Assembly (NCBI RefSeq): GCF_000004075.3 | Contig: NC_026660.2 | Location: forward strand, 7,378,001-7,442,000 | DNA from: Cucumis sativus | Lineage: Eukaryota; Streptophyta; Magnoliopsida; Cucurbitales; Cucurbitaceae | DNA: 64,000 nucleotides | Direction: 5' to 3' | Part shown: in pieces, positions 39,943 to 51,595 of the stretch | How the letters are laid out: each line of letters starts with the position of its first letter | How positions within the stretch are numbered: position 1 is the first letter of the stretch | Program-made: the position numbers and the translations under genes | The notes under the pieces: model-generated | What the model saw: the letters and a program-made list of their open reading frames with translations, nothing else | Database searches by the model: none | Told to the model about the DNA's origin: nothing

Positions 39943-40500
39943 CTCACAAAAAAACTGAGAAAAAGTGATTGAACCAACAATCAGTCGTAATCGATATAAC
40001 ATTCGTCACAAAACCAATAAAAGACGATTCAGCTCAATCAAAGTAAACCCGGTCAAAATCTACCATCCCTATCAATAACCGAAACAAAAATCATAAATTT
40101 TAAGACAATAATCAACACGACAGACCACTAATTTGGCAACTCAAGCATAGAACATAAATAAAAACAAAGAAAAAGAACACACAATATCTCCAAAAAGTAA
40201 TCGATCAAGGCAATAATCCACGAATTTAGTCAATTAGCTAATCGCCGGTTGGATAAGAAGAAAAGAAACGTGAAAACAACTGAGATCAAAGAAAAATTAG
40301 GATCATGGGTAAGGAAATACAAACCAGAGAGTCGACGGCGGGGAAAGAGGAGATCAGCTGTGAACTCTCAGGCGAGGAAAGCAAAAATGAAAGGGAAAAT
40401 TAGGGAGAAAAGATCGGAAATGGGATTTGTAAAAGTATTGAAATTGTCAAAAGATTGTGTGTCGATTTGAGGGAGATGAATTGGAAACGTAGAGTGTTTT
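39943..40500 (-). promoter_or_regulatory. ATG8 5' UTR with probable leader intron and promoter
   Basis: Reading minus, a CT-rich leader (about 40480-40325) ends at CTCTCTG|GTTTGT. A matching acceptor TTTGTGAG|TA lies two bases before the ATG, predicting a leader intron of 382 bp at 39943-40324. Introns in the 5' UTR are common in plant ATG8 genes. The boundaries are inference. Confidence 0.5.
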
Positions 40501-43500
40501 TATTGGAAATGAGATAAGATGGGATGATGATGATGATGATCACGGGATGACTCAGCTAATGTTCAAAGTTTCCACCTATTTTCTTTTCCATTTTCCTTTT
40601 ATTATATAACCAATTTTATAGAGAAAATAAATAACCAACTTTATTTTCTATTTTCTATTTTCTATTTTCTATGGTGTGCTAATAACTTATTCCCAAAGTT
40701 TAGACCCATCAAATGTTATATCACTATACCTATGTATTATATTCTATTTAAAACCTAACATCTTTCACCATATTCATACACTATCTATTTAATTTAAATC
40801 ATTCTTTACTATAGCTTACAATATAAATATACATAGGCCGTTTCTATTTTCTATTTTCTTTTACCAGAATTAATAAAATCTTTTTTCTAAAATGAAATCA
40901 ATTAGTCTTCACATATTTATAGATATGGTACAATACAAAAAAATGTATATTTATTTCTTTTTAGGAAAGAATTATATGGCTTAGTTAAACAATATTTGAC
41001 AATTTAATTCATAAGTCCGTAACAAATTTAATTAAATAAAAGATAGAAAATGAAACTGTATTCACATATGATATAAAAGTTGCATAATAGACTCTGGATT
41101 ATTTGTTAAATAATTTGAAAACTGTTCACATTAATGGTCAAGAATTCAAGTTGAACGATAATAAAGTGTAATTATTTATAAATAAGTTAATTTTTATTTA
41201 ATATTGGTTGATTGAACAAATCTATACAAATTTAAAAACTTGGGAATTTATTAATTCCAAACTTTTCCAGCTTGGTTGCTGGAAGAATGATCAAATTTAG
41301 AATATATGATCGGCTACTTTTAGATTTTATAGATAAAACAACTCACCGAAATGATTTAACATCAAATCTAAAGTAATATTTGAAGAAAATAGCGTCAAAT
41401 TTGTTGAATAAACAAAAGTTTTTAATACCATTAATTTAAATTTTGAAGAGTAAAAACACAAGTCATTCTAATGGCCAAATAATTGTATATTCGAGAGTTT
41501 AATTACATTAACACTTGTATAAATTTGAGAGTTGTAATAATACAATTACAACTACTGTAATACATCCATCCATTTCTAATTTGGATCGATTGTCTAGTTT
41601 TGTTGATCAACCATCCCTTCACATGCACATGTTCCCATCAATTATTAATTATTTAGATTACATTTCATGGAATTTCCCGACTCTTTTTTTGTTTTTAATT
41701 TCATCAAATTTCATATTTTAGATTTTAACTTTTTTTCATCATTTTAAAAATAATATTATTTCACCCGTGACGTGTCGTGGGAGAAAAAAGTACCTTTCTT
41801 TTCTCAGTATTTAAACATTTGTTTGGGTTATGTTGATTATTTTTTAAAATTCCAAGAGATCATATTTTAATTAGTTAAAATTATATAAAATGTTCTTTAA
41901 AACTTTGGAATAGATCTTAGCTATGATAATTAAAAATATATATATGAAGGACAAAATAGAGTTTAATAGTTAAAAGTAAAACATAAAAAGGTAAGAAGTT
42001 AAACAATCAACCATTAAAGTAATCAAGTATGAAGTTTAGTTTAACCATATTTCCTTTTGTCTTAGACAACATTTAAAAGAAAAGAAATGGCATTAAAGTA
42101 ATGGTAAAACTCAAACAAACCCTAGATTACAAAAATTTATCCAATACACGTTAAGCAAAAACTTATAGTTAATCATAATTTGAAAGTAAATATTTTCTTA
42201 AGAAAAAATAAAATCAGCAAAGAGCTTCAAAATTAGAAGGAAAAAAACTTAATTTACAGTATTAAAATAAAATATTATTTAAAAATACATATTAAGAGAA
42301 CATATAAGAATGGGTCAAAGCAATGTAATATTGTGTGAGACAACCTAACTCATGCCTTTAAAATCTACATTTCCAAACACAATTTTCAAACTTAAAAGCT
42401 GCTTCAACTTTTCCATAAAAACATTAGTATTGTTTACCAAATTTCAACCATAGTAAATCGTGTTTAGGTTGGAGTAACTTACGTGGAGTGTGCCCAAAAA
42501 ATAATTTAAAACAAGTCATTACAAAAGAGTCAAATTCTTGAAAGGTCACCAACTTGGGGCACCATGGCAGGCCATTTGTATGAGAGGGCAAGTAACTCTA
42601 TTGCTTCAAAACATATCAGTTAGTACATGAAAATGAACGTAAGGCCGGCATTTGTATTTGTACCAGGAGCCGTGCTGACTCGAGGCTTTCAGTACTGATG
42701 CCATCACTACCACCACCAACTCTGCCGCTGCTACAACCGTGGTGCTGAAACTAGCTTAGTTTTACTATTATTAGTAAATTACAAGTTTGTTTGGCCATTA
42801 TTCTGAAAATAAAACTATTGCTCTTTTAACTAAAGAAAAAACCATACATTCTATCTAATCTAAATAGGAAAAGAAAAACTGAATTAAATACATATAATTT
42901 TTATTAAGATTCTGAATTAGTTTAGTTGTCTGTTGAACCGACACAACGTAGATATAGAGGGATTGTTGTATATTATTCACGAACCATTCCAAAGTTTATT
43001 TTAGCTTTTCTTGGGAGGCAATAATGAAATCATTGTATTTACAAAGGAGAAGAATGTTTTAGACATTGAATGGATTATGCGGTTGTCGAATTGTCCAACA
43101 AGAAATACAAGAGAGGGAGATGGTTGATGAAATGAGTAAGAAAGAAGATGAGCAACCGTACAACGACGACAAGATTAATAACAGAGAAATGAAGAGGAAG
43201 AATACTAAGAGAGGGGAGGATGTGGTGTTAGTTAAAAGGATTAAAAATTTATTTAAACTTACTTTTCAGAAGGATGAGATTAAAAGGACCAAATTGAAAC
43301 TTTATGGACCAAACAAACCGATTACTTAAAATTCAGAAACGAAGTGATTTTCCTAAACACGCATGGACAATAACATCGACATGGTTGCACAAGATGTGAT
43401 TTGGAAGAGATGAAACAGCACTTTAAGTTGCACATCAAACAAACCAAAAGCACAATGGAAAGGAGATAGATGAACCAAGAGAGCAAGCAAGCAGCTAAAA

Positions 43501-43680
43501 CGAATCCATTGAACAAGTATTTCTCAAAAAACAATCCAGGGTCAATCTAGAACAATGACAAGACATCAAAAGCTGTCTTCTTGATGCGCTAAACATTTTA
43601 AGGTTGTTAATTCTGGACAGAACACAGATAATAACAGCAAAATGCATCAAACAAAATTTAAAAAAAATGGAATGTCTGAG
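40500..43680. other. Intergenic region between ATG8 and VAP27
   Basis: Mostly AT-rich. TTTTCTATTTTCTA repeats occur at 40.64-40.67 kb. A GC-richer patch at 42.46-42.77 kb contains a 45-codon open stretch on the minus strand with no ATG at its head. A Lys/Glu-rich frame on the plus strand at 43.12-43.33 kb has no known relative. The 43.35-43.68 kb part is likely the VAP27 3' UTR. Confidence 0.5.
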
Positions 43681-43684
43681 TTTT

Positions 43685-46600
43685 CTATGTTTTCTTCACC
43701 AAGTAACCAATCAGAACTCCAATGAGACCGACTAGCACCACAAACAATACAGAGAAACCGCCACCCTGCCTTCCGCTTGCTTCTTTCCTCAGAAGTTCCT
43801 GCAAGAAAATATAAAAAAAAAAAAAGCATAACTTGAGCAACGAGCTAAGATTAACATTAGCTGATTTTGTTTAGCAAGTCCAGACACTTGTTGAAAAGTG
43901 AGAAAAAGCATATACACAAAGATAGATTCACTTGCAGATATCGATCAACTGCAAGTTTCATCGTAAGCCAGGAAAACAGATTGGATGGTAAAAAATAAGA
44001 AGTAAATATCAACCATAACGAAATATGCACCACAACATATTGCAGAATTACAGATGTGTAACGTGAAGGAGTTGCCAATTTATTAACCCAACGTACTATA
44101 AAACTTGAAAATCTGGTATACATGTGTAAGATACCACACTTGATGACACAATTTAAACCTGATAAAAACTATTAGTAAACATGAAACACGTGTTTGAGAC
44201 ATGTTAAATCCATTTGCTTGTGTTTTGAAATCTTAAGCAAAATGATTGTAAATGGTAAGATAGTTAGGTCCTTTTTAAGGTAACCTCATAACCAAGCAAA
44301 ATAAGATGGATTGCCTTTTTCTGGAAAAGTAACTTTCATCGAGAAACCCCAAAAATGCAAAGGGTAACAAGGAAGCAACCCAATAAACCCAAAGGGATTC
44401 TAAATATTTCCACCAATTGGAGTTTATTAAAAAAGAACCTTAAGTATAAAGGAAAAAAGGAAAACAAAAAGAATGAACTCCATAGAAAAACTACAAAACG
44501 AGGAGATTTTATGATTCCTTAGGATCCATACAGCTTATATATCTGATATAAAAGGGTCAGGCTCAAATGAGTCCAAACTGAGAGATTGAGTCCAATATCA
44601 ACCAAGCCCATGTAAAGATCATACATATTGGAGATCACCCTTCATTTTTTGCACCCAAAATTCTAGACTTGAGAGAAAACTCCCAAGTGATTGAAGACTA
44701 TATAGCTTTGAAAATTTATGAAGACTTGAAGAATACAAAGACTAGAAGACTTCAAGAATTGATCATCTCTTCACAAGATTCAACTCTTTCCTTTATTTGA
44801 GACTAAGCTCGGCGACCCTCGAATAAAAAATCTACATTCAAGAGAAAGCATCATAGTATTTTCTGCATTATTGTGTCAAAATAAAAAAGATAATTGATCA
44901 TTCTTGATTGAGAGATTGTAGTACTTGTAAAAGTTCATTTCCACAAGATCTGTCCAAAAATCTCTAGCCAATCATCATGGCCAACGTGTTGATGATAAAA
45001 TGAACATTTCAATAAAAGTCTCACTCATAGCCTCAACATAATTCACCCAAATATAACATACTATCCTCCCACATTTTCTTACTTCCACAGAAAATCTTCC
45101 TCCCAAACAAAAACAATTATAGAAATAGATCAAAGCAGAGTATGTAGGATACACGAAGCTTAGAGGTAAAGAAAATAACATGCAATTCTAAAAAGAAATT
45201 ACCAGCTCCTGGCGTAGTTTATGATTCTTTAGTAAAGCAGCATCTTTCTCCTCAGTCAACTTAGAAACGTTAGACCATGCCTGCATTAATATTTTCATCG
45301 TGAAGTATCAAAATTGTCGAACACTACTTTCCAAAATAATGCTAAGAAAAAGCTTCAACATTCACTTATCCAGAAACACATTGTGCTGCCCCCTTCAGAT
45401 ACATGCTACAGCTCCCAAATGAGTGAAATAACAAATAATATCTCATCAATAAATTCAGTGGTACACCCAATGAATTCATGAAAATTTTGGAATGAAAAAG
45501 ATGCAAGAATCTTCAAAGACATAGCCAAATCTCTCAAGGAAGTACTAGATTCTGCTCTTCAAGACATGGCCAAATCTCCTAACGAAGTACTGGAGTGCTA
45601 TTTTCATTGCACATTTTTTCAAGCCTATCTACAAATTTTCTTTGTGATGATTTATACATTTCAAGATTCTGGTAGGAAGTCAACTGAAAGCTTCTAAAGT
45701 TTCCAAACATATAGCAAAGATCTCCATCGTGTTCATTTTAAGATTAATCATGACTGTTAAACTTTAAACTCAACAACAATAGCTCTCATAGCCCCAAATA
45801 ATCCCAATTGGGGATAAAATATTCAAAGCTTGGCAGGAAAAGGGATAGGGTAGTCAACCATATATTATACCCTGCATTATTTTCTGGGCAAGGAAAACAG
45901 ACACATACACAAAATTGGATAGGACAGTTCCTTGTGACACAGCACATCTAAAAAACACAAAAAGAACCATAAAGTCATAGCTCAATGGCCCCCACCCGCA
46001 GCCCCACCCAAACCCCATCACAATGAAAAAGGTAATTTCACATTGTTTAGAAGTTCTCTTCGGAAGATCACACACTTGAAAAAAAAACCCAATAATCATA
46101 AGACCAAAGAACAATGATTACATACCTTACAGTTGCTAATTTCCTCTGAACAATTATATGGATAACAAGTTCCAGACATTGAAAATGTTACCCTTCTTTC
46201 ATGATGGAAAAGGGGAAAACAGGGAGGGAAGTGCCCAGATAGATTCACACCTATTATGTCTAGCTCTACCCAAAATTTTGTAGTTCGTAGCTACATAATT
46301 TTTTCCTTAATTCTAGTTAAAGTATTTTATCCACGCATTGGGTCATTCAGGAGAATATCTCGCCGTTCTTTCTGTTCTACATCCAACTTGAATTAATAAT
46401 CCTTCATAAGTAAATGTAAATCACATTCCCATGCATTTTGCACAGGCTCTTCATTGGCAATTGGCATTAATATAACTTAGAATGGGACACAGAAACAATG
46501 AAAAGAGAACATTTTGAAGAGTGGTCAGAAAAATTCGATTCAAGTTTCAAGGTTACCGAAAATTTTTAATATTGTGCAAAGTAAAAGAACTAAATAAAAA

Positions 46601-48405
46601 AAAGAGAGCTTATTCAAGTGATAAAGCAGATGAAACACTCATACATGGAAACTGAAGTTTATATAAGAATCAAGAGAAGAATATCTTACCTGTGATGATT
46701 TCTCTTTAGGCTCCTCCAGAGATCTTGAAACCTGAAGTTTAACAATAAATTCCATTAAAATATGAAAAAGCAACTTCTTGGTCTCCAATCATAGATAAAA
46801 AAGAAAGGATAAGAATAACAATCTAGAAAAGAATTCTAGGAAGAAATTTACGGCATCAAATAAAGCAAAATTTTGGCTTCCATCATCAACTCCAGTGGTC
46901 CTTGGAGGAGATCCTTCTTCAGATCCTTCTGGGACAGGCGAAGGAGGATTTGCAAAAATGTAAACAACCCTCATCTTAAACTCATCAACTACCTTACCAT
47001 CTCCCTTGTTAAACTACACTTCATAGATGCAAAACATAAGCAACAATATAACATCTTTATTGATAAAAAAAATTACATAACAAAAGGAAGAAGCAACAAG
47101 ACATTCCCACCAATTCTGCACTAATGTCCTTCGATGTTGTACCATCTGGTGCTACAACACTTTGAATTAAGAACTTATCCTTGCATTGCATATCAGGAGG
47201 TGCCTCCTTAGGAGCTTGCATGGTAACTAAAAAGTCCAACAGCAAATCAAATATGCATCATTCAAAAGTAGAAATGAAAAGAAAAATAAAACACGTAGGC
47301 TAATCTAGTAGATAGGATACCATGAAGTTGAAAATCAAGGTGTGGTTTATAATTTTTACATAAATAGAGAAAAACGAATTAACTATTTCCGCAGACGGCT
47401 TTACCTGTAATATTGCTTGCACTACTAGGCAAAATAATTCCAGCATTAGGACGAACGCAGTACTTCTTAGGATTGGTGGTTTTGACCTGTTAAATTAGGA
47501 TGACTGAACTCAAAAATTGTACGTTGCCGAGTTATAGCCGTCGAGATTAAACCAAACTAACATACCAAGACTGAACAGAAAAAGGCATACCTTGAAGGCA
47601 ACATATTTGTCCGTTTTGTTGGTCAATTGCAAGGAACAAGAACTTTGCTTCCTCAATTCAACTATTCCATCACATGAAAAGTACCCACCGAGCAAAGTTT
47701 TTACATTTTTACAGAAGTGAAAGAAACGAAAACACACACAAATAAGAGGACATAGCAAACATCCATAAATCAGAATTAGACAAAAAATGCAGTCATGATC
47801 AAACTTAAAGTAGAGACAGATTACTAATATTAAACAATTGCTTCTAAGAACAACAATTTGTGTTTGCAATTCGTGATTAACAACAATCCAACCCTCTTTG
47901 ATGAAACCGTTTCTTCTTTACTAAAAAAAAAAAAAAATTACCCTTCACATCTCAACTAAACATAGACGGTCAGGTCATTCCTTTGACAACATCCTATCCT
48001 TACACAACTATGGAGAATCATAACATTGAAGGATTACTGAATAAAAAATAAAAAATAAAAAATCGAAAACCCATCATCCAAAAATGCTTTTCAACGTCCA
48101 AAGAGGTCAAAACATGATGATCACAAACAAAAGAAGGGTAAAAATTGAAGAATAAAGGGAGGAAAGGAATCAAAGACGAAAACCCAGAAAAGAAAAATGT
48201 TCCCATCAAAGGATTCATCAATTATACAAGTGCAAAAAGTCATAAAAAGAAACAATTTGCCATTTTGAGGAGATTTTGGAGAGAAGAAAAGGAGAAAGTT
48301 GGGAAGAAACAAAAAGGAGGAGGGGGGAAAGTGGGAAAGGAGGATATACTCACATGGGAATTTGAGCTCGGAGGGTTGAATATTGATATAATCCCCAGTA
48401 TTCAT
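43685..48405 (-). CDS. VAP27: VAP27-type vesicle-associated protein, tail-anchored MSP-domain protein (eight exons)
   Basis: Exons 48405-48354, 47661-47591, 47486-47405, 47226-47111, 47013-46852, 46731-46690, 45280-45203 and 43798-43685 sum to 717 nt, 238 residues, all phases consistent. VAP27 proteins sit in the ER membrane and bind FFAT-motif partners. In plants they tether ER to plasma membrane (with NET3C) and contribute to endocytosis and autophagosome formation. The MSP domain spans about residues 7-128 and includes FELRKQSSCSLQLTNKTDKY, VKTTNPKKYCVRPN and DMQCKDKFLIQSVVAP. A Pro/Ser/Glu linker follows (130-160), then a coiled coil (about 165-205). A C-terminal hydrophobic anchor (216-235) ends in KKT. 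Exon 1 uses the strong donor GTGAGT, which splits a Phe codon. Introns 6 and 7 are each about 1.4 kb. The length is typical for VAP27-1-like proteins. Confidence 0.95.
44330..44960. mobile_element. Possible LTR or transposon remnant in VAP27 intron 7
   Basis: This part of the 1.4-kb intron differs in texture from its AT-rich flanks. It has repeated AGACTTGAAGA / AGAAGACTTCAAGA words, CTCGGCGACCCTCG and TATTTTCTGCATTATTGTG, which remind me of plant LTR ends. I see no clear inverted repeats, target duplication or coding remains. Treat it as a suspicion only. Confidence 0.2.
45511..45602. repeat. 46-bp imperfect tandem duplication in VAP27 intron 6
   Basis: Two adjacent copies (starting 45511 and 45557) share CTTCAA.GACAT.GCCAAATC and GAAGTACT.GA.T. 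Several substitutions make it an older duplication. Confidence 0.75.
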
Positions 48406-48419
48406 TTTTGTCGCCCTTG

Positions 48420-49820
48420 ATCCCAGCAGATTTGAAAATCTAACCAAACACTCGATCAGAATAATGAAAAAATTATCATGGATCTATAAATTCCCAAAAA
48501 CAAAATGAGGGACCAGAGAAATTTCGGAAGCAGCAACAGACACGAAACTGATTTTCATGTTATTGATTATCTTTTTGGGGTTTTAAAAAGAGAGAAACAA
48601 AATTGAATTTTAACACTCTTTTTTTTCTTTTTTTTTTCTTTCCTTCATAATGGCGATATATTCCTTCTTTTAATGATTATCTTTTTAAAAAGGAATGTAT
48701 TTTTAATTATTTTAATTTCTTCATTTACTAATTCTTTTTTTTCCTCATGAACAGAACAACTTATAATTGAAACCTTTACTAAAACGATGCTAAAAACTTA
48801 CAACTCAAGTACCCCAATCCTCTCACGGCTGTTTAAAGCTCAATTCTCACTATCGTAAATTGGAGTAATTCCTCCCGATTCTATGCTAACTCAATTTTCT
48901 TTCTCATGAGTTTTATTGAACTTGCTAAGGTACTTTTCAACCTCTTCAACTTGCCTTAATCCCTCACTATGGCAAAACGTATTATTTTATTAATTGAAAT
49001 CTCTTGGTTAAAAAAAAATTTAATAGTTTGTTGGTTTTGTTCTTCATCTTCATCTCTCTTGTTTTATTGAACACTTTTTTTTTTCAACTATATGAGTAAC
49101 ATCTCACTCAAATACTTGGAGATCATCCAGATGGAGCCATCCTCCATAAGTGATTAATTGTTGCTCCTCTTTCTGATCTGATTATAACTTAAGTGTTTTT
49201 GTTTTTTTTTTCTTTTCTACGGCTATTGTAATACGTTTCCAATGATTTGTTCCACAAGCTTGAACATTGAAAAATGACGGCGAAGTGTTAAATAGCCAAG
49301 TCAAGTTATTTGTAAATAAAATATTTTTTACATTTTTAAAATTAAGATCTTTTACTCTTCTACATCGTAATCAAGTAAAGTTACTAGAGTGATGAAACTT
49401 TCTATCGTCACACAGATTAAGCATCTAGCTCTCAATCTCTCAGTCATCCTTCCTCTTTCGCTCTTGTTTGTCATGTTCTCACACATAGTTCAGTCTCTTT
49501 TTGCTCTCACTGTATGACACAACCCACCAAAAACAAAAACCTTCATGAACAATATAGACTTATCAAAAACCACAAAGAAGAAAAAAAGAGAATGTCCAAG
49601 GTGAGGAAGATAAGAACGATCGTAGACGAAGAAAAGGAAGGGAAGAAAAATGAAAATTGAGAAAAGATTAGACATGGAGGGTAGAGTAGTATTAATCAGA
49701 AAATAGCATACTTAAGTAAGATTTTCATTCCATTACATTGGCCTCCAATATAAGACCTTATACTCATATTTTATTCCTAGAATCCACAAGCAATACTATG
49801 CTTATGGGTTTTTTTTAGCG
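48420..49820. other. VAP27 promoter/leader and intergenic sequence
   Basis: The first 150 bp are probably the VAP27 5' UTR and promoter (minus strand). The rest is AT-rich with poly-T/CT tracts at 48.62-48.65 and 49.08 kb. No gene is recognised. The short frame at 49.49-49.68 kb is hydrophobic low-complexity. Confidence 0.5.
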
Positions 49821-49829
49821 TTGCTACTC

Positions 49830-50183
49830 TTAGGGAAAATTCTTGTGAACTTTATACTTTTCGTCCACCTCTTTTGGCTTTGGCACTGGGTTTTTGTACG
49901 AATTCCAATTGTATTGACCATCATCATCGTCAGAATGATCATACGGGGATTTGTCACAATTACCATAATCATAACAATCTTTGTCTTTATATTTGTATCC
50001 ATCACAATCATATTCGTCCTCGTTAGGGTTGTACTCCATCTTTTCATTCAAAACTTGACCATTGTAAGCTTTTGTTGCTTCCTTCAACCCCATCTTTCTT
50101 TCTCCTTCAACATTTTCCATAAACATCATTGCCAATGTCGAGAATGCGAGCACAGCAACGAGATTCTTCCCAGTTGTCATCAT
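49830..50183 (-). CDS. Unrecognised Asp/Tyr-rich secreted protein, 117 residues
   Basis: I do not recognise this family. The single-exon frame opens with two consecutive ATGs (50183, 50180) and ends TAA at 49830-49832. Residues 1-27 look like a cleavable signal peptide (hydrophobic LVAVLAFSTLAMMFM, then ENVEG). The mature part is highly polar. An early segment KMGLKEATKAYNGQVL leads into an acidic Asp/Tyr/Lys-rich core at about 48-90 with three cysteines, a DDDD run, and a basic tail NPVPKPKEVDEKYKVHKNFP. Acidic Tyr contexts (for example DEYDCDGY) would suit tyrosine sulfation. It lacks the CLE, CEP, CIF, PSK, PSY, RALF and RGF signatures. A good TATA box (TATAAATTTG, minus, 50251-50260) lies about 70 bp upstream, which favours a real expressed gene. 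It may be lineage-specific. Confidence 0.75.
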   Translation of the reverse strand: MMTTGKNLVAVLAFSTLAMMFMENVEGERKMGLKEATKAYNGQVLNEKMEYNPNEDEYDCDGYKYKDKDCYDYGNCDKSPYDHSDDDDGQYNWNSYKNPVPKPKEVDEKYKVHKNFP

Positions 50184-50250
50184 ATCTAAGCTTGCTTAAT
50201 TTGTTTTCTCTATTTTTGTATGAGTGAAAAAAAAATGCTTATGAGGCCTC

Positions 50251-50262
50251 CAAATTTATAGC
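50251..50262 (-). promoter_or_regulatory. TATA box of the Asp/Tyr-rich secreted protein gene
   Basis: GCTATAAATTTG on the minus strand, about 70 bp upstream of the start codon, giving a predicted leader of about 40 nt with no upstream ATG. Confidence 0.6.
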
Positions 50263-51146
50263 CATGGCAAGAGTATTTAGGTAGGTTTTGGTGGTAAGCA
50301 ATTTATGAGTTTCTGCCATGGGAATCTTTGTTCTAATAGGAACAAGTAGTTGAGTGGCCCTTCCTCAATTCATTGGCTTTGAATTTGCATGGACCATTTG
50401 TTTGAGAGGTTGTATTGATGTTGAAGAAATTTATTTATCTTAAGCAATCACCCAAACATAATTAGATTTTATGATACAAGATAAGGATAATATTTAAATA
50501 TGTATATATATATATATTATTATTCTAATTTCTTTTTAAAAAAAATATATTAACTCTATAATTTAGTGATTGTAAATCATCTTTTTAAGAGAGATATAGT
50601 AAGTTAATCATAAAATATATATGCTTGAATGAGATTTATGGATAAATATATAGTTGTATGTAGGGGGATTTGTGTGGTTTGATCTCCAACGTTTTATCTT
50701 CTAATTATCCCTCCTAAAAGTGCAATCAAGAGATGGACGAAACCAATATGGTTGAAGTTCAAGTTCTAGAGTAATATTTCTTATCTTCCAAGAATTTAGT
50801 CTTTCTCAAGTTTTCTACTCTCAAAATAAACTAGAAATTTCTCTATTTATAATTAAAATTTCATGTACACCCTACGTTTGAGTTTGGATAATTATAATGG
50901 ATAGCAATTTTTAGAATAATTAAATAACAAAAACTAATCATAATAATAATAATAGAGATCAATGTCACTGTACTTTTTAAATTGTAAAAGTAGCAAATTT
51001 AAAAACAAATAGTCATCCAATAACTCTTTAAATATATCTAATTACTTATCATCGTCGTATTTGCGGTATACAAAAAAAAAAGTGATATAGACAACTTTTT
51101 TCTTAATTTTTTTGTCATGTGATGTAATTTTCTTAATTATTAAGTA

Positions 51147-51595
51147 TATAACAATATTTTAAAAAATTGAAAATATAACAAAGTTTATTAGTGATAAACT
51201 TTATCGTTGATAGACTCTTATGATTTATCATTGATAGAACAATATTTACTACATGGTGTATCAGTGATAGACTCTTATCATCGATAAATTTTGCTATATT
51301 TACAACTTTTTTAAAATGTTGCTACATACTTGAATATTTGAATGTAAATCTAATTAGGAAAATTGTAATTGATGGTCATTTTAGGAATAATAATTAAGAA
51401 TGTAACAACATTTTAAAAAAATAAAAATGCAGCAAAACTATTACTAATAGACTTATATCGTTGATAGACTCGTATGATCTATCAGTAGACTAATATTTAC
51501 AACATGGTCTATCAATTATAGACTTTTATCATTGATAAAATTTGACAACTTTTGATATATTCGTAAAAAATTTAAAATATTGCTACACACCTAAT
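51147..51595. repeat. Tandem pair of dispersed GATAGA-type repeats
   Basis: Two diverged direct copies (about 51147-51320 and 51393-51595) have the same order of words. The order is TATAACAATATTTTAAAAAA.TGAAAATATAACAAA, 'ATCGTTGATAGACTC.TATGAT', 'AATATTTAC.ACATGG', 'ATCA.TGATAGACT.TTATCAT' and 'GATAAA.TTTG', then 'TTTAAAAT.TTGCTACA.AC'. The GATAGA words form small inverted repeats with TATC. Similar repeats are common, from memory, in cucurbit genomes. No coding capacity. Confidence 0.65.

Noticed and set aside
40249-40470. Arg/Lys-rich plus-strand frame
   Set aside because: It is the antisense of the ATG8 5' leader; the CT-rich UTR reads as basic residues in reverse.
43120-43329. Lys/Glu-rich frame on the plus strand near the VAP27 3' end
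   Set aside because: Short, AT-biased, no known relative and lies beside the VAP27 3' UTR on the other strand. No promoter or splice evidence.
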